In this document: positions 58,237 to 64,000 of the stretch, piece by piece
How positions within the stretch are numbered: position 1 is the stretch's first letter
How the letters are laid out: every line of letters starts with the position of its first letter
NCBI GenBank assembly: GCA_045660065.1
Contig: JAZRDC010000068.1
Location: 11,351 to 75,350, forward strand
Length of the DNA: 64,000 nt
DNA from: RGIG2094 sp045660065
Lineage (GTDB): Bacteria; Bacillota; Clostridia; RGIG6154
Direction: 5' to 3'
Position numbers and translations under genes: made by a program
Notes under the pieces: model-generated
Told to the model about the DNA's origin: nothing
The model's input: the letters and a program-made list of their open reading frames with translations, nothing else
The model's database searches: none

Positions 58237-59838
58237 ATGAAAGTTATAAATGAAAGGTGTCCTTTTTCAGGAGAGTGCGGATATTCAAAGTGTGAGTTTA
58301 AATTCAACGAAGCGGAATGCAGGTTTTGTTTTGGCAATCAGATGCCGGGTAAAGAGATTGCAGATCAGGTGCCAAAAGAGGCTATGGAATTTTTTGAAAC
58401 AGAAGGCGATAATGAGCCTTCAGGCGAACTTGTTTATCTTGATGTGGACAAGTTGTTTCCTCATCCGGATAATCCAAGAAAAGATTTGGGAGATTTAACT
58501 GAACTTAAGGATAGTATTAAGGTGAGCGGAGTTCTGCAGAACCTGACGGTTGTTCCCGGGCACAGATTATCTCAGGAAGAATGGATAAAGATTGCCAAAG
58601 CAGAGGGCGTTAGTAAGGCTAATGCACTTGGTACATATAATCCTGAAGAAGCGTATACACCCGAGGGGTATACAATTATAATTGGCCACAGAAGATGTGC
58701 TGCAGCAAAAGAAGCGGGGCTTGTTACGGTGCCTTGTATAATTGTTGAAATGAGCATTGAAGAACAGGTTGCGACTATGATGGCCGAGAATATGCAACGT
58801 TGTGATTTGAGTCTTCGTGAGCAGGCAGAGGGCTTTCAGATGATGATGGATTTAGGAATTTCGGAAGCGGATATTTCTAAAAGAACGGGATTTTCAAGAA
58901 CCACTGTAAAAAGAAGACTGAATCTTTTGAAACTGGATAAAGGCGGTTTTGAAAAAGCTGAAGCAAGAGGTGCAACTCTTTCTGATTACATAGAACTTGA
59001 TAAGATAAAGGATGAAAAAGCAAGAAACAAGGTTTTGGGATATGTCGGAACATCTTCTTTTAAATGGGAACTTGACCGTGCTATTAAAGACGAAGAAAAA
59101 AATGCGTGCAGGGGTGAACTTTTAGAACTTGTAAAGGCATTTGCTACGGAGAGAACAGACGAGGTAAGAAAAACTAAACCTGCAGCATTTGTGAGAAATT
59201 TAAGTTTTACAAAAGGTGAAATTAAAAATTTTGAACTACCGAAGGATTACGGCACTGCAGAATATTATTATGAAGAAACTTCTTATGGTATTTATCTTTA
59301 CAGGGGTAAAGGTGAAGATGAGCAGAAGGCCTTTGACGAAAGGGCTGAAAAGGAAGCCAAAAGACAGGCAGAGCAGAACGAGTGGCAGAATGCCTGCAAA
59401 GAAATATCTCAGCGTGCTTATAACTTAAGGCTTGAGTTTGTGAAAAATTATGTTTTAAAGCCAGCACATATTGAACTTGTAACACTGTGGGCCATAAAGA
59501 AAATGATGACAACATATTACGATTCTTTGGATACTGAACTTTTTGAAGAGGTTACCGGTTTTAAGGCGGACAAAGATACAGGAAATGATTTTCAAGATTA
59601 TGAAAGTAGTATTTCAGATGTGAAGAAAAAGGATGAACTTCTTTTAAAATGTGTTTATTGTCTGATTGGTGATAATTCGCAACATAATTATTTTGCTTAT
59701 CATAAGGGTGAGTATTGTGAAAATGAAGAACTTGATGAACTTTATGAGTTCCTTTGCGATTTCGGATATGAAATGAGTGAGGAAGAAATTGCACTTCAGA
59801 ATGGTTCGCATGAGATGTTTGAAAAGAGTGATGTGTGA
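58237..59838 (+). CDS. ParB/RepB/Spo0J-family protein with N-terminal Cys cluster
   Basis: 533 residues, RBS AAGGAGAG. Residues 1-30 hold a Cys cluster (CPFSGECGYSKC, then CRFC), probably zinc-binding. The ParB nuclease-like/CTP-binding domain follows: LFPHPDNPRKDLGDL, VSGVLQNLTVVP, IGHRRCAAAKEAG and AENMQRCDLSLREQAEGF. An HTH is near residue 215 (DISKRTGFSRTTVKRRLNLL). The large C-terminal half is unassigned. In phages such proteins act in partition or transcription control; no parA is adjacent. Confidence 0.85.
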   Translation: MKVINERCPFSGECGYSKCEFKFNEAECRFCFGNQMPGKEIADQVPKEAMEFFETEGDNEPSGELVYLDVDKLFPHPDNPRKDLGDLTELKDSIKVSGVLQNLTVVPGHRLSQEEWIKIAKAEGVSKANALGTYNPEEAYTPEGYTIIIGHRRCAAAKEAGLVTVPCIIVEMSIEEQVATMMAENMQRCDLSLREQAEGFQMMMDLGISEADISKRTGFSRTTVKRRLNLLKLDKGGFEKAEARGATLSDYIELDKIKDEKARNKVLGYVGTSSFKWELDRAIKDEEKNACRGELLELVKAFATERTDEVRKTKPAAFVRNLSFTKGEIKNFELPKDYGTAEYYYEETSYGIYLYRGKGEDEQKAFDERAEKEAKRQAEQNEWQNACKEISQRAYNLRLEFVKNYVLKPAHIELVTLWAIKKMMTTYYDSLDTELFEEVTGFKADKDTGNDFQDYESSISDVKKKDELLLKCVYCLIGDNSQHNYFAYHKGEYCENEELDELYEFLCDFGYEMSEEEIALQNGSHEMFEKSDV

Positions 59839-60998
59839 TGGGGCAAGCAAGGAACTGGACAAATGAAGAATATGCGATTTTAAGAAACTTCTGGGGAAGT
59901 AAATCCATTCCTGCCATTGCGGCACAACTTGGGAGGTCTCCGAATGCTATAAAGACTAAGGCGGACAGGCTTAATCTTGGCCCGGTGCTTGAGTCAGGTG
60001 ATTACATAACACTTAATCAGCTCGTGATTGCGGTAACCGGCAATTCGCAAAGCTATAGTTATCATATGAAAAGTTGGGTTCAAAACAGGGGACTTCCTAT
60101 TCACACCAAGAAGGTTGAAAGGTGCAGCTTCAGGGTTGTTTATATTGATGAGTTCTGGAAGTGGGCGGAAGAAAATCGCTCTTTTATAGATTTTTCAAAG
60201 TTTGAACCTTTTTCTCTGGGAGAAGAACCTGAATGGGTAGCGGAGCAACGAAAGAAAGATTATCAAAGTTTCAGACTTCAGAGAAAGGATCCCTGGACAC
60301 CTTTGGAAGATGAGCAGTTAAAGCAATTACTGGCAAAGCAAAAGTATGGATATTCGGAATTGAGCAAACTTCTGCGCAGGTCTGCAGGTGCTATTCAAAG
60401 AAGGTGTACAGATTTGGGATTGAAAGCAAGACCTGTGAGAGCTGACAATCACGGAGAAAGTGCACGATGGACAGATAAACATTTTGAAATACTTGCCGAA
60501 GGAATAAAAAACGGTGAAAGTTACAGCTTGATTGGTGAGAAAATAGGCAAATCGGAAAAGGCTGTAAGAGGAAAAGCTTATTTTGTTTATCTTACCGAAG
60601 ATGCAGATAAAATCCGTAAAATGATTGGGACCGGTTCCTGGGGAGATGGTGCTCCGGAAGTGTTGGTTAAACAGGGGATTCACTTATCCAGGACCAGAGC
60701 AGAAACAAGAAACAATTTAAGCAAACTTGCAGGCCTTCTGCAGGTGCGGAGAAATGAACTTGGATATGATCCGTACTGGCAAAAGGATATGTGTGTTCAT
60801 TGGGACAGATTCAAAGGCTGTATTAAATGCCAGGACAACTGTGATGAGTGCACCGAGTTTGAGAGAATCAGACCACAGTATTGTGTACGATGCGGTAAGA
60901 CATTCTTTGAAAGAAAGCAAAATAAGATTTGTTCTTCCTGCAGGTTAGCCAGAGCACAGCAGGCAAGAAAAAAATATGCGATTATGAATAGGAGTTAA
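59838..60998 (+). CDS. Phage DNA-binding protein with three Myb/SANT-like repeats
   Basis: 386 residues, ATG overlapping the previous stop (TGATG). Three W-T...-type repeats occur at residues about 6-48 (WTNEEYAILRNFWGSKSIPA), 152-195 (WTPLEDEQLKQLLAKQ) and 206-250 (WTDKHFEILAEGIKNGESYS). Cys-rich segments at the C-terminus (CIKCQDNCDEC, YCVRCGKTFF, CSSC) look like two zinc ribbons. This suggests a sequence-specific DNA-binding role, perhaps an early or late gene switch. Confidence 0.75.
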   Translation: MGQARNWTNEEYAILRNFWGSKSIPAIAAQLGRSPNAIKTKADRLNLGPVLESGDYITLNQLVIAVTGNSQSYSYHMKSWVQNRGLPIHTKKVERCSFRVVYIDEFWKWAEENRSFIDFSKFEPFSLGEEPEWVAEQRKKDYQSFRLQRKDPWTPLEDEQLKQLLAKQKYGYSELSKLLRRSAGAIQRRCTDLGLKARPVRADNHGESARWTDKHFEILAEGIKNGESYSLIGEKIGKSEKAVRGKAYFVYLTEDADKIRKMIGTGSWGDGAPEVLVKQGIHLSRTRAETRNNLSKLAGLLQVRRNELGYDPYWQKDMCVHWDRFKGCIKCQDNCDECTEFERIRPQYCVRCGKTFFERKQNKICSSCRLARAQQARKKYAIMNRS

Positions 60999-61000
60999 AT

Positions 61001-61312
61001 ATGACAGCGAATGAAAGATTGACAGAGTTGATTGATAGAGCTAAGCAAGAATACGCAAATGATGTAACAGACCATACCGAAACAGAGTACATTGCTGAAT
61101 GTTTGTTTAATAGCGGTGTTATTTTACCACCAGCTACTCTTGATGAAAAAATCATTGAAGCGGCCAGACTTAAGTATAACAATGGGCGGAGTACAGAAGA
61201 AATTGCCGAAATTATGGGATATAGTTCAAGACAGATCAGTAGATTTCTGAAAAAATTTGAAGAAAAAACCGAAGAGGAAATTCAGAAGGCTCTGCAAGTT
61301 GCGGTCAAGTAA
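61001..61312 (+). CDS. Phage HTH protein
   Basis: 103 residues, ATG just after the previous stop. The second half has an HTH (RSTEEIAEIMGYSSRQISRFLKKF) of the sigma/transposase-like type. The N-terminal half resembles small phage proteins with an ILPPATLDEKII motif. Likely a small regulator. Confidence 0.65.
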   Translation: MTANERLTELIDRAKQEYANDVTDHTETEYIAECLFNSGVILPPATLDEKIIEAARLKYNNGRSTEEIAEIMGYSSRQISRFLKKFEEKTEEEIQKALQVAVK

Positions 61313-61347
61313 AAATACGAAGTTATTCGTTATAAACTGAAAGTTAA

Positions 61348-61404
61348 TTGTCTTAAATCAAAAAGTTAGTTGGTTTTAGACAAGTTTTAGACAGTTTAAG
61401 ACAA
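61348..61404. repeat. Tandem TTTTAGACA-type repeats with inverted copy
   Basis: Three direct repeats, GTTTTAGACAA (61373-61383), GTTTTAGACA (61384-61393) and GTTTAAGACAA (61394-61404), plus an inverted TTGTCTTAAA (61348-61357) complementary to the last. The set fills the gap before the gene at 61425. Confidence 0.65.
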
Positions 61405-61424
61405 CTAAGGGAAGGAATGAGGGA

Positions 61425-61715
61425 ATGAAAAAATTTATAAAAGGAACATTTGAACTTGATAAGGATATAACAGATTTGGTTGCTTATGAAGAAAAGAAAA
61501 AAGATAAAATATTAGAAATTGTTGATTGGTGTAATCGCTTTGGAGTTGCACTAAATTGCGGAACGGCAGACGATAACACATATCTTTGTGAATATAAGAT
61601 TGTAGCAAATACAAAGACAATGTGTAACGGCTTGTTGAGAGAGTTTAAGGAAATGCTAAAAAATTGTTATCCTTATGTCAAATCGCTTTGGCAAGGAAGC
61701 GGAGATTGTTTTTGA
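61425..61715 (+). CDS. Small phage protein, unknown
   Basis: 96 residues, ATG after GGAATGAGGGA. Sequence includes DITDLVAYEEKKKDKILE and GLLREFKEMLKNCYPYVKSL. No domain recognised. Confidence 0.55.
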   Translation: MKKFIKGTFELDKDITDLVAYEEKKKDKILEIVDWCNRFGVALNCGTADDNTYLCEYKIVANTKTMCNGLLREFKEMLKNCYPYVKSLWQGSGDCF

Positions 61716-61731
61716 AAGGCGGTGTTAAACA

Positions 61732-62538
61732 ATGCTTGAAGTGATATATAGAATATATCAAGTTGCAGATAAGGAAAAACCGCCTGAAAATGGGTATTTG
61801 TTTTGGGATAATCCAAATATAGAATTAACTATGGATTGTAAGATATGTGACAACAGAGACCATTTCAAAGAACTGATAAGAGAAGAATATGGCGAAAATA
61901 TACCATTCCGAAACACAAAGAAATTAAAGACAGGTGATTTGTATTGTATTATCATTGGTGAACATTGTTGGAATACTGAAAGATATTTCAACAGGATTGA
62001 ATACACTTGTGCTTGTTGTGGTTGTAAAGTTACAGGGTATATTGATAAATCTCATAGATTAGAAGATTATGAGGTCAGAAACAAGCTTTGCGGTCAATAT
62101 GACAAATATGCTGATTTACGATTCTGTTCTTACAAATGTCACGAACATTTTTTAGAAAGAGAACGACAAAAGTGTCTTAATGATGGCTTAATTGATGAAA
62201 GTTTTATCACGAAGGATAGTTATTCTTACAATGACATTGCCGGTTATATTTACAAAATCAGCAAAAAGTCAACTGGCGAATTTTATGTTGGTCAAACAAT
62301 ATATGCACCGATTTTCCGGTGGGGGCAGCACCTAAAAACAGACAGATTTGATATTAAGGACATTACAGATTATCAATTTGAGGTAATAGAGGTTGTTCCT
62401 AAAAACGAAAATATCCTTGCAAGAGAAAAATACTACATACAAAAGTATTACAAAGAAAATCCTGAAAAATCACTTAATATTATGTGTACTGCAAATATAA
62501 ATACTAATCAAATAGAATTTGAAAGCGAGGTAGAGTGA
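61732..62538 (+). CDS. GIY-YIG nuclease-domain protein with Cys clusters
   Basis: 268 residues. The N-terminal 150 residues carry Cys pairs (CKICDNRDH, TCACCGCKV, FCSYKCHEHF) that suggest one or two zinc sites. From residue 177 a GIY-YIG nuclease domain follows: GYIYKISKKSTGEFYVGQT, then the Arg in APIFRWGQH and Glu in LAREKYYIQ. Such proteins are often phage-borne homing or nicking endonucleases. RBS is weak (AAGGCGGTG). Confidence 0.78.
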   Translation: MLEVIYRIYQVADKEKPPENGYLFWDNPNIELTMDCKICDNRDHFKELIREEYGENIPFRNTKKLKTGDLYCIIIGEHCWNTERYFNRIEYTCACCGCKVTGYIDKSHRLEDYEVRNKLCGQYDKYADLRFCSYKCHEHFLERERQKCLNDGLIDESFITKDSYSYNDIAGYIYKISKKSTGEFYVGQTIYAPIFRWGQHLKTDRFDIKDITDYQFEVIEVVPKNENILAREKYYIQKYYKENPEKSLNIMCTANINTNQIEFESEVE

Positions 62539-62864
62539 TGGCATACATTAACAAGGAAAAGACGGAAGAAGCCATAAGAAAGTATGCTGACCAAAAGTAT
62601 AGCAACGGTGAGCAGATAGAATATGTCAATGGTATCTTAAAATCTATAAGTGTAATAAACGAGCAACCCACCGCAGATGTTGAGGAAGTGAAGCACGGGT
62701 ATTGGGCAACTGACGAAGAAGATATTTATTGGGGTAATTCACTTAAAAGGAAACATTGTTCCGTGTGTAAGGCAAGACCATTTTTTGACAAGGAAAAACG
62801 AGAATTTATATTAACTGATTATTGTTCTGATTGCGGTGCAAAAATGGACGGAGGTGGCAACTAA
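62538..62864 (+). CDS. Phage zinc-ribbon protein
   Basis: 108 residues, ATG overlapping the previous stop. It has the form common in Firmicutes phages: N-terminal helical part, PTADVEEVKHGYW, then two Cys pairs (CSVCKARP and YCSDCGAKMDGGG) making a zinc ribbon. Function unknown. Confidence 0.7.
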   Translation: MAYINKEKTEEAIRKYADQKYSNGEQIEYVNGILKSISVINEQPTADVEEVKHGYWATDEEDIYWGNSLKRKHCSVCKARPFFDKEKREFILTDYCSDCGAKMDGGGN

Positions 62865-63112
62865 TGTCTTTTGTCAGGAAAGAATCGTTGATTTCAGACG
62901 TAAAAAGGCATCTTATGCCAAATGTTGATTTTGACGGAACAGTTACTGTAGAAAATGCAGAAAGGTATTTTCTAAACTTGATAGAAAAACATCAGGTAGA
63001 AAACACCGAGGAGGTTGTATATTGCAAAGATTGCTCTCGTAGATATACAAAGTTTTGCAATGCAAAGCACGAAACACCGGATAAAGGTTTCTGTAGTAGC
63101 GGTATACGGTGA
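62864..63112 (+). CDS. Small phage protein with Cys pairs
   Basis: 82 residues from ATG 62864, which overlaps the preceding TAA and follows GGAGGTGG. ENTEEVVYCKDCSRRYTKFC and KGFCSSG resemble truncated zinc-ribbon proteins of phages. No known role. Confidence 0.6.
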   Translation: MSFVRKESLISDVKRHLMPNVDFDGTVTVENAERYFLNLIEKHQVENTEEVVYCKDCSRRYTKFCNAKHETPDKGFCSSGIR

Positions 63113-63149
63113 GAACGGAAATAAAAGAACGATTTTAAGGAGGGAGAGT

Positions 63150-63728
63150 ATGCTTGATTTAGAAAATCAAAAAGCAAGATTTAAAGATCATATCTCAACA
63201 TTTACCGATTATGTAAATATAAAAATATTAGATTTTAAAAAACCTGATAGCACAGAGTACAGGATTAGATTTATGTTTGAGGAAGATTTTTGCAGGTTAC
63301 ATATAACAGGTGATTTGGGAGATTTGGTTGCTTCAAACTACAATAATATGACTTATGGTAAATTTTCTGACTTTGTCAATAATGCAGGGTATTTTGAAGA
63401 AAAAATTGATTGTATGTCAAGGAAAGTGTATTTCTACGACAGAGATAAGGCTGTAACTGATTTAAAGAAACTGATAGAAGAATATCAGATAGAGGATGAG
63501 TTGATAGAAAATACATTTAACAATAGCATAGAAGATGCAATTGATGATGTTCTTGAAAATTTTGATGTGGATAGAGGTATCAGCGAAAAAGGGTATGAAA
63601 TAATGGATAAATGTATTTGTGATTTTTGGGAAGAAGCGAGATATATCGGCAGAGATAGGACAGGCATTCTTGAACTCTATTTACTTGCTTTTAAGTTGGC
63701 TACGCAGCAATTACAAAAACCACAATAA
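63150..63728 (+). CDS. Phage protein, unknown
   Basis: 192 residues from ATG 63150 after AAGGAGGGAG; the frame extends to 63015 inside the previous gene without a start signal. Acidic, mixed alpha/beta sequence (VNIKILDFKKPDSTEYRIRF, IEDAIDDVLENFDVDRG). No family recognised. Confidence 0.6.
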   Translation: MLDLENQKARFKDHISTFTDYVNIKILDFKKPDSTEYRIRFMFEEDFCRLHITGDLGDLVASNYNNMTYGKFSDFVNNAGYFEEKIDCMSRKVYFYDRDKAVTDLKKLIEEYQIEDELIENTFNNSIEDAIDDVLENFDVDRGISEKGYEIMDKCICDFWEEARYIGRDRTGILELYLLAFKLATQQLQKPQ

Positions 63729-63755
63729 AATCGCAATTCAAAAAGGAGTAAAAAT

Positions 63756-64000
63756 ATGAAGAAAATTATATGTATTATTTTAGTTTTAACAATGGCAGTT
63801 CTTGTTGTAGGTTGTGGCAACACAATTTCAAAGAGTTTTGGCGGTACTATTAAAGTTGAATTAGAACCTAACCTCAAATTAGAGAATATAACTTGGAAAG
63901 AAGATGATTCGCTATGGGTTTTAACTCGACCTATGAGAGAAGATGAAGAAGCCGAAACGTATAGTTACAAACAACATTCAAATATGGGGATTATTGAAGG
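63756..64000 (+). CDS. Lipoprotein, cut by the right edge
   Basis: The first 81 residues are visible, from ATG 63756 after AAAAGGAG. Signal peptide ICIILVLTMAVLVVGC with lipobox VVGC at Cys20, followed by a mature domain (GTIKVELEPNLKLENITWKEDD). Short lipoproteins of this kind recur in clostridial mobile elements. The C-terminus is outside. Confidence 0.75.
   Translation, partial: MKKIICIILVLTMAVLVVGCGNTISKSFGGTIKVELEPNLKLENITWKEDDSLWVLTRPMREDEEAETYSYKQHSNMGIIE

Larger units (their letters stand above)
49454..64000. mobile_element. Prophage or related integrative element, left part (integrase, immunity, early genes)
   Basis: The segment starts at tRNA-Trp and contains a tyrosine integrase, ImmA peptidase, CI-like repressor, Cro-like HTH genes with an operator array, excisionase-like protein, replication-associated and ParB-like proteins and many small overlapping genes. 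Terminase, capsid or conjugation genes are not in the window, so phage versus conjugative element cannot be settled. The right end is outside. Confidence 0.88.

Noticed and set aside
53578..64000. Conjugative element instead of prophage
   Set aside because: Neither relaxase, coupling protein nor type IV secretion genes are visible; not excluded, since phage structural genes are also outside the window, but gene content and order fit a temperate phage better.

Overview
The window looks like chromosomal DNA of an anaerobic, low-GC Clostridia bacterium, probably an uncultured gut or rumen member. The evidence is AT-rich DNA with AGGAGG-type ribosome binding sites, a SpoIIM homologue, a CtsR-ClpC heat-shock operon, the conserved order DUF512 protein-der-plsY-gpsA, the DUF177-rpmF pair, Pta-AckA acetate formation, two NfnAB-type transhydrogenase modules beside NADP-type glutamate dehydrogenase, diaminopimelate dehydrogenase, and plant-polysaccharide hydrolases (GH127, GH28). 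No 16S gene is present, so the taxonomy is inference.

Bases 1-49453 are host chromosome. In order: a secreted metallophosphoesterase cut by the left edge; an AraC regulator divergent from a GH127 enzyme; an esterase; nfnA-gltA copy 1 and a DUF896 protein; a CAT/E2-fold protein overlapping an acyl-CoA synthetase; a Na/Pi transporter; a sugar isomerase; mgtE behind a short leader ORF and attenuator; a lipid kinase; GH28; rfbB; nfnA-gltA copy 2 (with an A8 frameshift) and gdhA; rfbA-rfbD-rfbC; phosphoglucomutase; pta-ackA; DUF177-rpmF; DUF512-der-plsY-gpsA; ctsR-clpC, in which a McsA-type zinc finger is fused in frame ahead of ClpC; a secreted repeat protein; ddh; rplS-lepB-rbgA-rnhB-yraN-dipeptidase; an aminotransferase and proC; spoIIM, xerD, rpsT and tRNA-Trp. 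Many promoters fit TTGACA-17-TATAAT, several with a TGTGG extension before the -10.

From 49454 to the right edge lies the integrase/lysogeny/early part of a prophage or related integrative element, inserted directly after the 3' CCA of tRNA-Trp. Leftward genes are integrase, two membrane or exported proteins, ImmA-type peptidase, NYN protein and a CI-like repressor. Rightward genes are three small HTH regulators, a lipoprotein, an excisionase-like protein, DUF3846, a replication-associated protein, a ParB-like protein, a triple Myb/SANT protein, a GIY-YIG protein and small phage proteins. The repressor and early genes are separated by an operator array (TTGCAAAATGC type). No packaging or structural genes are visible, so the element continues past the window.

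The most unusual material is non-coding: (i) a 20-residue leader ORF feeding mutually exclusive hairpins, one of which buries the mgtE ribosome binding site and is followed by seven Ts; (ii) two 240-base intergenic elements (8000-8242 and 29860-30098) sharing a multi-stem fold with compensatory base changes, plus a diverged third relative (22419-22575), two of them bracketed by direct repeats of the neighbouring gene's terminator; (iii) a 149-base GC-rich element in the prophage closed by a 21-bp inverted repeat; (iv) a candidate attenuator ahead of the NYN gene.
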